64,000 nt of DNA. Origin: Microbacterium aurantiacum. GTDB lineage: Bacteria > Actinomycetota > Actinomycetes > Actinomycetales > Microbacteriaceae. The stretch lies in NCBI RefSeq assembly GCF_002872075.1, contig NZ_PGGU01000016.1, positions 193,009 through 257,008 of the forward strand. The letters run 5' to 3'. The notes beneath the pieces are model-generated. The model worked only from the letters and a program-made list of their open reading frames with translations, had not been told where the DNA came from and made no database searches. Positions 32,905 to 42,083 of the stretch are shown piece by piece; within the stretch, counting starts at the first letter, position 1, and each line of letters opens with the position of its first letter. The position numbers and the translations under genes were made by a program.

Positions 32905-33384
32905 ATGAAATCGCAAGAGGCCGGAACCGCCCTCGACGAGATCGACCTGGAGCTGCTCGCCGCCCTCACCCGTGACGCGGACATCACGAACAAGGCACTG
33001 GCGCATCGGCTCGGACTCGCCGAGTCGACCTGCGCGCATCGGGTGCGGGCGCTCCGCACGCGCGGCATCATCCGCGACACCCGCATCCGTGTCGACGAGG
33101 CGGCGCTCGGCTTCCCGCTCCAGGCGATCATCAAGGTGCGCCTCGCGAATCACACCGGCCCCAAGGTCATCGCCCTGTTCGACGCACTGGCGAGCATCCC
33201 CCGGGTGCTGCAGGTGTTCCATGTCGCCGGCGTCGATGACTTCCTGGTGCATGTGGCGGTGCAGGATGCCACGGCGCTGCGCGACATCGTGCTCGAGCAC
33301 ATCACGGTCCACCCGGTCGTGCGCGGCACCGAGACGCAGCTCGTGTTCGAGCTGCGTGACGGCAGCGGGCTGCTGCCGCGGTGA
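32905..33384 (+). CDS. Lrp/AsnC-family regulator
   Basis: The 159-residue protein has an N-terminal HTH (LDEIDLELLAALTRDADITNKALAHRLGLAESTCAHRVRALRTRGII) and a C-terminal RAM domain (VLQVFHVAGVDDFLVHVAVQD). It most likely binds an amino acid and controls the divergent PLP lyase gene; the 115-bp intergenic region contains AT-rich patches. ATG 32905 is the start. Confidence 0.88.
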   Translation: MKSQEAGTALDEIDLELLAALTRDADITNKALAHRLGLAESTCAHRVRALRTRGIIRDTRIRVDEAALGFPLQAIIKVRLANHTGPKVIALFDALASIPRVLQVFHVAGVDDFLVHVAVQDATALRDIVLEHITVHPVVRGTETQLVFELRDGSGLLPR

Positions 33385-33412
33385 ACGGCTGGCGACTCCC
33401 GTAGCAACCCGG

Positions 33413-33835
33413 TCAGGATGCGGCTGCCGGGCGGCCCAGGGCGATCGTTCCGGTGGATGCCGTGGGCGTGGCCGTGCCGACGGCAGGACGCGTCACCGTT
33501 GCCGGCGCGTTCGAGACCGCACGATCGGAGGTGGAAGCCGACGCCCCATGCCGAACGACGTTCATGATCGCGCGGACCGCGCCGCCGAGCACGAGCATCA
33601 CGGCGAGAGCGGCGCCGGCGGCGAGCAGCGGCAGCCATTGGTGCGCGAAGAGTGCCGTACAGCTGAGCAGCGCGCTGGGGATCCAGAGGGCGACTCCGCC
33701 GGCACACAGTTCCGCGGATCCGCGCACGATGGCGATACCGGCGACGACCGCGCAGACAGCCGCCAGCGCGGCCCCGGCGATTCCGAGCGGCACCAGAATC
33801 GCCGCCAGCGCATTCGCCACAGTCAATGTCGTCAT
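33413..33835 (-). CDS. Small membrane protein, paralogue of the next gene
   Basis: The protein of 140 residues has three membrane helices: LAAILVPLGIAGAALAAVCAVV, CAGGVALWIPSALLSC and WLPLLAAGAALAVMLVLGG. The tail is Ala/Ser/Thr-rich. It is clearly homologous to the next gene (34019-34459) over the membrane part. The upstream DNA of both genes is also alike (see finding). The family is not one I know. Confidence 0.7.
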   Translation of the reverse strand: MTTLTVANALAAILVPLGIAGAALAAVCAVVAGIAIVRGSAELCAGGVALWIPSALLSCTALFAHQWLPLLAAGAALAVMLVLGGAVRAIMNVVRHGASASTSDRAVSNAPATVTRPAVGTATPTASTGTIALGRPAAAS

Positions 33836-34018
33836 GGGATCCCCGATCCGCGGCTCTTCCGCTCCTTCGAGGCTAGGAACGGACGACCGCTCCCGGCATC
33901 CCTCTCCGGTTCCATCGGCATCATCCTCGAGGAGGATCTTCGCGCCAAGGGGCTTGACGAGCGCGATGGACCCGCTCTCGCAGATGGCGGCGCACACGCG
34001 CCGCATCCGAGCGGGCCG

Positions 34019-34459
34019 TCAGGCCGCGCGAGCCGGACTCTGCTGGGCGAGCGGGGACACCGTGATCGCACCGGCCGCAGACTTCGCGGGGACGGCGGCG
34101 ATCCGCGCATCTGCGGCGACGCGCGCGGCATCCCGCACCTCGGCGCGCGCTGCGCGCGTCAGAGCCCGCCGCGGCGCCGTCGCACTCACGACCGCGCGGA
34201 TGATCCCGCCGCCGACCAGACCCACGGCCAGCGCGAAGACGGACAGCTGCAATGGAAGCCACAGGCCGGCGAACGACGACGTGGAACTGAGGATGACACC
34301 CGGGATCCACACCCCCACCGCTCCTGCGCACAGCCCGCCCGCACCCCGGACGATCGCGAAAGCCGCGATCACCGCGCACAGCCCGGCCAGCACGGCTCCG
34401 GCCACTCCGATCGGCACCAGTACCTGCGCCAGGTCATTGACCCACATCGATGACGTCAT
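34019..34459 (-). CDS. Small membrane protein, paralogue of the downstream gene
   Basis: The 146-residue protein has the same three-helix layout as its neighbour: VLVPIGVAGAVLAGLCAVIAA, CAGAVGVWIPGVILSS and WLPLQLSVFALAVGLVGGG, followed by a basic, Ala-rich tail. Both carry the WIP motif in the second helix. The two genes arose by local duplication. Each has its own upstream region, and no functional motif is seen. Confidence 0.7.
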   Translation of the reverse strand: MTSSMWVNDLAQVLVPIGVAGAVLAGLCAVIAAFAIVRGAGGLCAGAVGVWIPGVILSSTSSFAGLWLPLQLSVFALAVGLVGGGIIRAVVSATAPRRALTRAARAEVRDAARVAADARIAAVPAKSAAGAITVSPLAQQSPARAA

Positions 34460-34561
34460 GACGACCCCCCGTCAGCGGAATCTCCGCACTCTCAGACTAC
34501 GGACCGCAACCGGCTCCGGCATCCTCCTGAAGGGGGATGTTCCTCAACCGTGACGGATTGT

Positions 34562-36034
34562 TCAGCGGCGATTCAGAAGGCGCAGCCGGGATCGGCGGAT
34601 GGTCCGCGTGGGCTGCGTGAGGACGGCATCCACCACCATCGATCCGTCCACCGGGCCGACGATCGCGATCGCCGAGGTCTCGGTCGCCTCGACCGGATCG
34701 ACCGCCATCCGTCCGAGGTCGTGATGCGCACGGATGTATGCCGGCACGAGCAGCACGATCGCGCCGAGCCAGGCCAGCGGATTGCTCAGTGCGACGCCGG
34801 AGAACCCGATCATCGCGCCGAGGACGACGGCGGCTCCGACGCGCATCACGAGCTCGATCACGCCGGTGACCGTGGGCACGAGTGTGTGGCCGAGTCCCTG
34901 CAAGGCGCCACGGAGCACGAAGAGCAGGCCCAGCGCCCAGTAGCCGCATCCGTTGACGATCAGCATGAAGTGCGCGAGTTCGACGACGTCGTCGGAGCCG
35001 TCCCCGATGAACAGGCGCACCATCGGCACGCCGAACGCGATGAGCAGCACGCCGAGCAGAACGCCGGTGCCGACGGCGATCCACGTCGCCTCGATCACGC
35101 CGCGGCGGATGCGGTCAGGACGACGCCCGCCGAGGTTCTGTGCGGCGTACATCGACATCGCGAGACCGATCGACGAGAGGAAGGCCACCGCGAGGCTGTC
35201 GACGCGAGCGGCTGTCGTGTACGCGGCGATCGCGTCGGTGCCGAGAGTGTTCAGCGCGACCTGCACGGCGAGCGTGCCGATCGCGATGATCGACGCCTGG
35301 AAGCCCATCGGCAGTCCGAGCCGGAGATGCTCGGCGACATCCGCGCGGGTGACGCGCCAGTCGTCGCGCCGCAGATGCAGCATGGGCAGCCGCCGCCGCA
35401 CGAACTCGAGGCACAGCAGCACCGACACGGCCTGCGCGACGACGGTCGCCAGCGCCGCCCCGGCCACTCCCCATCCGAGCGGACCGACCATCAGCACGAC
35501 GAGACCGACGTTCAGGGCGCACGACACGGTGAGGAACACCAGTGGCGTGCGCGAGTCGCCGATCGCCCGGATGATCGCGGAGAGGAAGTTGAAGAACATC
35601 GTCGCCCCGGCTCCGATGAAGCTGATCTGGGTGAAGACGGTCGCCTCCGCGAGGAGTTCCTCCGGCGTCTGCAGCAGCACCAGCGTCGACTCGGAGATCA
35701 GCGGGGCGATGATCGTCAGCACCACGCTCGTGATGCCCGTGAGCAGCACGCCCGTCGCGACGGATCGGCGCACCGCCGTCTCGTCGCCCGCGCCGAAGGC
35801 CTGGGCGATCGGGATGGCGAAACCGCTGGTCAGGCCCCAGGCGAAGCCGAGCAGCAGGAACAGCAGGCTGCCGGTCGCGCCGACGGCGGCGAGGGAGTCC
35901 ACGCCGAGGTGCCGTCCGACGACGATGGCGTCGGCGAACTGGTACAGCTGCTGGACGACGTTGCCGATGAGGAGCGGAACGGAGAAGGACAGGATGACAC
36001 GCCACGGGCGGCCCGTGGTGAGGGAGGTGGCCAT
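34562..36034 (-). CDS. MATE-family efflux transporter
   Basis: The 490-residue protein has twelve membrane helices in two halves and the MATE N-terminal pattern PWRVILSFSVPLLIGNVVQQLYQFADAIVVGRHLG. It exports drugs or metabolites with Na+ or H+ antiport. The ATG at 36034 is the natural start; the longer frame overlaps the J-domain gene region. The C-terminal cytoplasmic tail is 60 residues of basic and Thr-rich sequence. Confidence 0.9.
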   Translation of the reverse strand: MATSLTTGRPWRVILSFSVPLLIGNVVQQLYQFADAIVVGRHLGVDSLAAVGATGSLLFLLLGFAWGLTSGFAIPIAQAFGAGDETAVRRSVATGVLLTGITSVVLTIIAPLISESTLVLLQTPEELLAEATVFTQISFIGAGATMFFNFLSAIIRAIGDSRTPLVFLTVSCALNVGLVVLMVGPLGWGVAGAALATVVAQAVSVLLCLEFVRRRLPMLHLRRDDWRVTRADVAEHLRLGLPMGFQASIIAIGTLAVQVALNTLGTDAIAAYTTAARVDSLAVAFLSSIGLAMSMYAAQNLGGRRPDRIRRGVIEATWIAVGTGVLLGVLLIAFGVPMVRLFIGDGSDDVVELAHFMLIVNGCGYWALGLLFVLRGALQGLGHTLVPTVTGVIELVMRVGAAVVLGAMIGFSGVALSNPLAWLGAIVLLVPAYIRAHHDLGRMAVDPVEATETSAIAIVGPVDGSMVVDAVLTQPTRTIRRSRLRLLNRR

Positions 36035-36104
36035 GAGGGAGCGGCTCGCAGGACTCGGATGCGGATCGAGGACGGGGCATCGCGCGGGTGCCTCCCGACA
36101 CTTT

Positions 36105-36115
36105 ATCGAAACGAT
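36105..36115. promoter_or_regulatory. LacI-type half-spaced dyad upstream of the MATE gene (weak)
   Basis: ATCG-AAA-CGAT lies 71 bases before the MATE start in an AT-rich patch. LacI-family operators in actinobacteria often look like this. No LacI regulator is nearby. Confidence 0.3.
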
Positions 36116-36226
36116 TCGGCGCAGCGCATCCCCTTTCTTGCCGAATGATCCCTTTCCCGGCTGATCGCTCACGGCTTTCGCCTCGATCCGCGGGATATCC
36201 TGGGTCCCGCGGTCGGAAGGAGAGCG

Positions 36227-37141
36227 ATGTTCGACAGTCCGCTCTCCGCCTCGGCGTACGAGGTGCTCGGCGTCGCGCCCACGGTCGACCACGACGAGTT
36301 GCGGCGCGCTTACCGCTTGCGGATGCGTCAGACCCACCCCGACACCGGCGGTGATGCGGCGGTGTTCATCCAGGTGCAGTACGCCTGGGAGCTCGTCGGC
36401 ACGCCGGAGGGGCGGGCCGCGTACGACCGCGGTCATGGCTTCGCCGACAAGAGCGAGTGGAGCGGATGGCGGCCTCCGGCCGCCCGCACCGATACTCGTC
36501 CGCGCGCCCGCTCGTACGGGCACCCGGGCGGATGGCGCCGCGAGCGCTATCTCACGCTCATCCGCGAGTGGGCGGGCCACGGAGTCGAGGTGCCCGACCC
36601 GTACGATCCCGCACTGGTTCGGCAGGCTCCGCGCGAGCTGCGCCGGCTGCTCGCCGACGCGCTCGCCGAAGAGGCGACAGCCCGCACGGTCGCCGACCTC
36701 GGCATGGGCTTCACCGTCTGGCACGACGTCGCAGCGGGGACGGATCTCGAGGACAAGCTCGACCATGTCGTGCTCAGCCCGTCCGGTCTGTACGGCGTGA
36801 TGTCGGAGGACTTCGGCGGGATCGTCGGCTTCCGTCGCGGCGAGATCACCGGCCCCAGCCTCGGTCACCGGGCGCCCGTCACCACCCTTCTGGCCCGGTT
36901 GCGCGTGGTCTCCCGCGCCGCGAAGGTGCGCTTCGGGGGCGCGATCATCGTGCTCCCCGACGACGACCTCGCCCAGGCGGTCACGCCGATGGGCAGCATC
37001 CGCGGAGTGCCCGTCGTCGTCGTGCGCCGCAGCGCTCTGGCCATGGTGCTCCGCCAGGGCGTACCCGGCGCACGGGCGATCGGCGGCAACGAGCTCTTCG
37101 ACGTGCGCACGCGCCTGCAGCAGACGGTGCGCTTCGTCTGA
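36227..37141 (+). CDS. J-domain protein with NERD-like C-terminal region
   Basis: The 304-residue protein has an N-terminal J domain (about 9-70; HPD motif at 37-39 in QTHPDTGG) that would stimulate DnaK-type chaperones. The C-terminal part (about 160-304) contains DLEDKLDHVVLSPSGLYGV, then SLGHRAPVTTLLARLRVV, which resembles NERD nuclease-like domains: the core pattern is a D-hVLh-tGLYhh stretch with charged residues. It has no signal or membrane segment. The substrate and the nuclease activity are uncertain. Confidence 0.75.
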   Translation: MFDSPLSASAYEVLGVAPTVDHDELRRAYRLRMRQTHPDTGGDAAVFIQVQYAWELVGTPEGRAAYDRGHGFADKSEWSGWRPPAARTDTRPRARSYGHPGGWRRERYLTLIREWAGHGVEVPDPYDPALVRQAPRELRRLLADALAEEATARTVADLGMGFTVWHDVAAGTDLEDKLDHVVLSPSGLYGVMSEDFGGIVGFRRGEITGPSLGHRAPVTTLLARLRVVSRAAKVRFGGAIIVLPDDDLAQAVTPMGSIRGVPVVVVRRSALAMVLRQGVPGARAIGGNELFDVRTRLQQTVRFV

Positions 37142-37165
37142 GCCGGACTCGCGCCCGGCCAGGTA

Positions 37166-37182
37166 TTTTTAGCTATTCAAAA
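37166..37182. promoter_or_regulatory. AT-rich operator-like dyad upstream of the Fur-family gene
   Basis: TTTTTAGCTATTCAAAA is an AT-rich island with TTTT and AAAA ends, 23-39 bases before the start of the Fur-family gene. Such sites bind Fur/PerR-type proteins, so autoregulation with the catalase gene is likely. Confidence 0.45.
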
Positions 37183-37204
37183 CAACCGGTGTTAGCGTGA
37201 GGGC

Positions 37205-37627
37205 ATGGAGACAGACCTCGGCGCGGTGTTGCACGACGCCGGCCTTCGGGCGACCGCGGGCCGGGTCGCCGTGCTCGAGGCACTGGACTCCATGGCACAC
37301 ACGGATGCGGAGCGGGTCTACCGCACCGTGTCCGACGTGCTTCCGACGACGTCGATCCAGTCGGTGCACAACATCCTTGCGGACCTGACGACGGCGGGGC
37401 TGATCCGACGGATCGAACCGGCGGGCTCCGCAGCGCTCTACGAACGGCGCACCGGCGACAACCACCACCACGTCGTCTGCACCCACTGCGGTGCGGTCGG
37501 CGATGTGGACTGCGTGGTCGGCGCTGCACCGTGCCTCATCCCCTCCGAGACGGGGGGATTCACCGTCCAGACAGCCGAAGTCACCTTCTGGGGCGTCTGT
37601 CCCAGTTGCCAGAACGCCGCACGGTAG
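37205..37627 (+). CDS. Fur-family regulator linked to catalase (PerR/CatR-like)
   Basis: The 140-residue protein has the Fur winged helix ([23 protein letters not shown]) and metal-binding regions with [16 protein letters not shown] (His-rich plus CxxC) and CPSCQNAAR. It is directly upstream of the catalase gene by 65 bp. Peroxide-sensing PerR/CatR-like control of catalase is the obvious reading; iron-sensing FurA is the alternative. Confidence 0.82.
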   Translation: METDLGAVLHDAGLRATAGRVAVLEALDSMAHTDAERVYRTVSDVLPTTSIQSVHNILADLTTAGLIRRIEPAGSAALYERRTGDNHHHVVCTHCGAVGDVDCVVGAAPCLIPSETGGFTVQTAEVTFWGVCPSCQNAAR

Positions 37628-37692
37628 CATCCCCCGCTCGGTCCCGTCCACAGATGGAGCGAGCGTCGCCCCGTGCGCAGAAGGAGAAGTAC

Positions 37693-39144
37693 ATGACCGA
37701 ACCGTCCACGACCACCCAGACCGGCACCCCGGTCGCCAGCGATGCGCATTCGCTGACCGTCGGGGCCGACGGCCCCACCGTCCTGCACGACCGCTACCTC
37801 GTCGAGAAGCTCGCCTCGTTCAACCGCGAGCGTGTGCCGGAGCGCAACCCGCACGCCAAGGGCGGCGGCGCCTTCGGCGAGTTCACGGTGACGGAGGACG
37901 TCTCCGCGTACACGCGCGCCGCGGCGTTCCAGCCGGGAGCGGTGAGCGAGACGCTGCTGCGCTTCTCCTCGGTCGCCGGCGAGCAGGGCTCCCCCGACAC
38001 CTGGCGCGACGTGCGCGGCTTCGCGCTGCGCTTCTACACGCCCGAGGGCAACCTCGACATCGTCGGCAACAACACCCCGACGTTCTTCCTGCGCGACGCG
38101 ATGAAGTTCCCGGACTTCATCCACTCCCAGAAGCGCCTCGGCGACTCCGGACTGCGCAACTCCGACATGCAATGGGACTTCTGGACGCTCTCTCCGGAGA
38201 CCGCCCACCAGGTGACCTACCTCATGGGAGACCGCGGCCTCCCCCGCAGCTGGCGGCACATGAACGGCTACGGTTCGCACACCTACCAGTGGGTGAACGC
38301 CGCAGGCGAGCGCTTCTGGGTGCAGTACCACTTCCTCTCCCACCAGGGTGTGGAGAGCATGGGCGCCGACGAGGCCCAGCAGCTGGCCGGATCGGATGCC
38401 GACTTCTACCGCCGCGATCTGTTCGACGCGATCGACAGGGGCGAGCACCCCTCGTGGGACGTCTACGTGCAGGTCATGCCGTACGAAGAGGCCAAGGACT
38501 ACCGCTTCAACCCGTTCGACCTCACCAAGACGTGGTCGAAGAAGGACTACCCGCGCATCAAGGTCGGCACCTTCACGCTGAACCGCAACCCGCAGAACTT
38601 CTTCGCCGACATCGAGCAGGCCGCCTTCTCGCCCGGCAACCAGGTTCCGGGCACCGGCATCTCGCCGGACAAGATGCTGATGGCTCGTGTCTTCGCCTAC
38701 GCGGATGCCCAGCGCTACCGCATCGGGGCCAACTACAACCAACTGCCGGTGAACCAGCCGCACGCGGCCGAGGTGCGCAACTACATGCACGAGGGCCAGA
38801 TGCAGTACAAGGCGAACCCCGCCGAGCACCGCGTGTACACGCCGAACTCGTTCGGCGCCGCCGGCGGTCCGGTCGCCGACCCCGCAGCGGGCGTCGAGGC
38901 GAGCTGGGAGTCCGACGGCGAGCTGATGCGCTCGGCGGCGACCCTGCACCTCGACGACGACGACTTCGGTCAGGCCGGAACCCTGTACCGCGTGGTCTTC
39001 GACGATGAACAGCGTGCCCGCTTCCTCGAGACGCTCACCGGCCAGGGTCGGTCGATCACGATCCCCGAGATCCGCGAGCGCTTCTTCCAGTACTGGACGA
39101 ACGTGGATGCCGCGCTCGGAGAGTCCCTCCGCGCCGCGGTCTGA
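37693..39144 (+). CDS. Monofunctional catalase
   Basis: The 483-residue enzyme is a small-subunit clade 3 catalase. The catalytic His54 is in [15 protein letters not shown], the Asn in the [17 protein letters not shown] region and the haem-ligand Tyr in [21 protein letters not shown]. It breaks down hydrogen peroxide. The start ATG follows AGGAGAAGT by a few bases. It is most likely coregulated with the upstream Fur-family gene and also serves to remove peroxide made by the uricase of this window. Confidence 0.95.
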   Translation: MTEPSTTTQTGTPVASDAHSLTVGADGPTVLHDRYLVEKLASFNRERVPERNPHAKGGGAFGEFTVTEDVSAYTRAAAFQPGAVSETLLRFSSVAGEQGSPDTWRDVRGFALRFYTPEGNLDIVGNNTPTFFLRDAMKFPDFIHSQKRLGDSGLRNSDMQWDFWTLSPETAHQVTYLMGDRGLPRSWRHMNGYGSHTYQWVNAAGERFWVQYHFLSHQGVESMGADEAQQLAGSDADFYRRDLFDAIDRGEHPSWDVYVQVMPYEEAKDYRFNPFDLTKTWSKKDYPRIKVGTFTLNRNPQNFFADIEQAAFSPGNQVPGTGISPDKMLMARVFAYADAQRYRIGANYNQLPVNQPHAAEVRNYMHEGQMQYKANPAEHRVYTPNSFGAAGGPVADPAAGVEASWESDGELMRSAATLHLDDDDFGQAGTLYRVVFDDEQRARFLETLTGQGRSITIPEIRERFFQYWTNVDAALGESLRAAV

Positions 39145-39157
39145 CCTTCACGACATC

Positions 39158-39193
39158 GAGAACGCCGGGGGATCCGCATCCCCCGGCGTTCTC
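39158..39193. terminator. Perfect 16-bp hairpin terminator after catalase
   Basis: Arms 39158-39173 and 39178-39193 are exact reverse complements with a 4-base loop. It lies between convergent catalase and gntR and probably ends both transcripts. Confidence 0.85.
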
Positions 39194-39198
39194 CGCGT

Positions 39199-39909
39199 TC
39201 AGGCGCCGCCCGAGGAGTCCGCCATCTCGACCATGGCATCCGTCGACTCGGCGACGATCGCGCGCATCGCCCGCTCCGCCCCCGCTGCGTCTCCGGACTG
39301 CACGGCGGCGGCGACGTCTGCATGCAGCTGGAGAGCCGCGGCTTCGGCGACGGATGGCATCAGTGCATGGTGCGTGCGCCCTTCGAGCACCGCGATGACG
39401 ATGGACCCGAGGCTCGCGAGCATCACGTTGTCCGATGCCTGCAGCAGCACGGAATGGAAGTCGATGTCGTGGCCGAGGTACTCGTCGGCGTTGGCCGCAC
39501 GCGCGGTCGAGGCCATTCCGATCACCGCGGCGGCCAGCGCGCCGCACTGCTCCGGAGTGGCGCGCTCGGCCGCGAGCCGCGCAGCCACGGGCTCGACGGC
39601 CCCGCGCAGTTCGCTGAGGCTCCGCAGCAGCTCGACGCGATCGGGTCCGTCCAGACGCCAGCGCAGCACACGCGGGTCGTAGGGACTCCACGACCGTGGA
39701 GGCAGCACCGTGATGCCCACGCGCTGGCGGGACTCCACCATGCCCAGCGATTCGAGCACGCGCACGGCCTCACGGATCGCGCTGCGGGATGCCCCGAACT
39801 CGAGCACGGCCTGCTCCATCACGATCCGGCTGCCCGGCGGGCGGCGGGCGGCCCCGATGTCGGCGCCCCAGCGCTCTACGATCACGTCGTGCAGCGGAGT
39901 CTGGGCCAT
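39199..39909 (-). CDS. GntR/FadR-family regulator of the gluconate locus
   Basis: The 236-residue protein has an N-terminal winged helix (HDVIVERWGADIGAARRPPG, GASRSAIREAVRVLESLGMVES) and a C-terminal FCD effector domain with histidines and Asp for a metal site (DIDFHSVLLQAS, ...LHADVAAAVQSGDAAGAERAM). It stands divergent from gntP. Gluconate or 6-phosphogluconate release of repression is the likely mechanism. Confidence 0.85.
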   Translation of the reverse strand: MAQTPLHDVIVERWGADIGAARRPPGSRIVMEQAVLEFGASRSAIREAVRVLESLGMVESRQRVGITVLPPRSWSPYDPRVLRWRLDGPDRVELLRSLSELRGAVEPVAARLAAERATPEQCGALAAAVIGMASTARAANADEYLGHDIDFHSVLLQASDNVMLASLGSIVIAVLEGRTHHALMPSVAEAAALQLHADVAAAVQSGDAAGAERAMRAIVAESTDAMVEMADSSGGA

Positions 39910-39988
39910 GCCGTCAGAGTACGGGACAAGACCGATCATTCCCCACCCAGCACTTTGAAAACCTTGTTATTTTTGATTGTTCCTTGCA

Positions 39989-40003
39989 ATAGTCATACTA
40001 TTT
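39989..40003. promoter_or_regulatory. Palindromic operator in the gntR-gntP intergenic region
   Basis: AATAGT-CAT-ACTATT is a perfect dyad in an AT-rich stretch (39956-40010) between gntR and gntP. FCD-type GntR regulators bind short dyads of this kind, so it is the best site for the adjacent repressor. Confidence 0.6.
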
Positions 40004-40077
40004 GGCTACCGTAGTCTCAAATATCAGACGGAAGCGCAGTCGCTCTCGCTGCACATCCCTCAATGGAGAGGAACACC

Positions 40078-41481
40078 ATGGTTCCCTTGTCACTTCTGCC
40101 GATGGCCGATCCTGCGCCGATCGTGCCGGTCGGCTCGGATGCTCAGCTGATCACCGCTGCGCTCATCGGCTTCACCGTCATCATCGTGCTGATCACCTGG
40201 CTGAAGGTGAATCCGTTCCTCGCCCTGACGATCGGCGCGCTCGGCGTCGGCATCGGTGCGGGAATGGCGACCGACCAGGCCCTCACCAGTTTCGCGACCG
40301 GGTTCGGCTCGACGATGGGCGGGGTCGGCGTACTCATCGCCCTCGGGGCGATGTTCGGCAAGCTGCTCGCCGACTCCGGCGGTGCGGACCGCGTCGTCGA
40401 CACGCTGGTCGCCCGATCGAGCCCCCGCGCACTGCCCTGGACGATGGGCGTCGTCGGCGCCGTGATCGGCCTGCCGATGTTCTTCGAGATCGGGCTCGTG
40501 CTCCTCATCCCGGTGATCATCCTCGTGGCCCGCCGCTCGGGCGTCGCGCTCATGAAGATCGCGATCCCCACCCTGGCCGGCCTCTCCGCGATGCACGGCC
40601 TGGTGCCGCCGCATCCGGGTCCTCTCATCGCGATCGACGCCCTGGGCGCGAACCTCGGGCTCACCCTCGCCTTCGGCGTGATCATCGCCATCCCGACCAT
40701 CATCGTCGCCGGACCGTTGTTCAGCGGCTTCGCCGCCCGGTGGGCACCGGTGCCGGTGCCGGACATGTTCATCACCGCCGAGGACGAAGGAGAGGACGTT
40801 ACCCGGCGTCCCCGCCCCTCGTTCGCCGCGGCGCTCGCCAGCATCCTCCTGCCGGTGATCCTGATGATGGCGAAGGCCATCGCCGCAGTCTTCGCGCCCG
40901 AGTCGGCCGATGCCTGGAAGGGCTTCATCGACTTCGTCGGAACGCCGACGATCGCACTGCTCATCACTCTCGTCTTCGGCATCTTCGTCCTCGGCGCCGG
41001 CGGCAGGATGAACCGCACATCCGTCGCGCACTCGCTCGAGAGCAGCCTCCCGCCGATCGCGGCTATCCTGCTCATCGTCGGCGCCGGCGGTGCTTTCAAG
41101 CAGGTGCTGATCGATACCGGCATCGGCGAGGTCATCACCCGGGCCGTCCTCGAGAGCGGCATCTCCGTGCTGCTGCTCGGCTGGCTCGTCGCGGTGCTCG
41201 TCCGGATCGCGACCGGATCCGCGACCATCGCCACCATCACGGCGGCAGGGCTGATGACACCGGTCGCCGCGACGCTTCCCGGCCCTGAGGTCGCACTCCT
41301 CGTGCTCGCGATCGGCTCTGGTTCGGTGTTCCTCTCCCACGTCAACGACGCCGGCTTCTGGCTCGTCAAGCAGTATCTCGGCACGAGCCTCCCCCAGACT
41401 TTCAAGACCTGGACGGTGCTGGAGTGCCTCATCTCGGTCGTCGGCCTCGCCGGCGTGCTCCTGCTGGACCTGGTGGTGTGA
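40078..41481 (+). CDS. gntP: Gluconate permease, GntP family
   Basis: The 467-residue protein has about twelve membrane helices with GntP-family features: LKVNPFLALTIGALGVGIGAG at the N-terminus, GLPMFFEIGLVLLIPVI, LVPPHPGPLIAID, and HVNDAGFWLVKQYLG. It imports gluconate by proton symport. The ATG at 40078 follows GGAGAGG by six bases. Second unit of the gluconate locus, followed 2 bp later by the kinase. Confidence 0.92.
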   Translation: MVPLSLLPMADPAPIVPVGSDAQLITAALIGFTVIIVLITWLKVNPFLALTIGALGVGIGAGMATDQALTSFATGFGSTMGGVGVLIALGAMFGKLLADSGGADRVVDTLVARSSPRALPWTMGVVGAVIGLPMFFEIGLVLLIPVIILVARRSGVALMKIAIPTLAGLSAMHGLVPPHPGPLIAIDALGANLGLTLAFGVIIAIPTIIVAGPLFSGFAARWAPVPVPDMFITAEDEGEDVTRRPRPSFAAALASILLPVILMMAKAIAAVFAPESADAWKGFIDFVGTPTIALLITLVFGIFVLGAGGRMNRTSVAHSLESSLPPIAAILLIVGAGGAFKQVLIDTGIGEVITRAVLESGISVLLLGWLVAVLVRIATGSATIATITAAGLMTPVAATLPGPEVALLVLAIGSGSVFLSHVNDAGFWLVKQYLGTSLPQTFKTWTVLECLISVVGLAGVLLLDLVV

Positions 41482-41483
41482 CC

Positions 41484-42068
41484 ATGGCGACGAACGAATC
41501 AGCGTCCGAGAAGGTCCGACCCGATCCGCCGATCGTGCTGGTGGTGATGGGCGTCTCCGGCTCCGGAAAGTCCACCGTCGCCGGGATGCTCGCCGGCCGC
41601 CTCGGCTGGGACCTCGAGGAGGGCGATGACCTCCACCCCGCCGAGAACGTCGCCAAGATGGCTTCCGGCGAGCCGCTCACGGATGAGGATCGCTGGCCCT
41701 GGCTGGACCGGATCGCCGCCTGGATCCACCTGCACACGGCATCCGGGACTCCCGGAATCATCACCTGCTCCGCCCTGCGCCGCGCCTACCGCGACCGCCT
41801 GAGTGGGCCCGGCGTCGCGTTCGTGCACCTGGACGGAACCCGCGAGGCGATCGCCGCGAGGCTGAACAGCCGTCTCGACCACTTCATGCCGAGCACGCTG
41901 CTCGGATCGCAGTTCGCGACCCTGGAGCCTTTGGAGGACGATGAGAACGGCGTCATCGTCGAGCTCGGCCGCCGGCCGAAGGATGAGGTCAAGGAGATCA
42001 TGCGCCGACTGCGCCTCGAGGCGCTGCCGGCACCGGAGTACAACGAAGACGGCCTGCTGGCCGACTGA
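41484..42068 (+). CDS. gntK: Gluconokinase
   Basis: The 194-residue kinase has the P-loop VMGVSGSGKST, then EEGDDLHPAENVAKMASGEPLTDEDRWPWL, the substrate-binding signature of the GntK family. It phosphorylates gluconate to 6-phosphogluconate. A GTG at 41478 overlapping the gntP stop is an alternative start; ATG 41484 gives the usual protein. Confidence 0.92.
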   Translation: MATNESASEKVRPDPPIVLVVMGVSGSGKSTVAGMLAGRLGWDLEEGDDLHPAENVAKMASGEPLTDEDRWPWLDRIAAWIHLHTASGTPGIITCSALRRAYRDRLSGPGVAFVHLDGTREAIAARLNSRLDHFMPSTLLGSQFATLEPLEDDENGVIVELGRRPKDEVKEIMRRLRLEALPAPEYNEDGLLAD

Positions 42069-42083
42069 GACGAAGGAGCAGTC

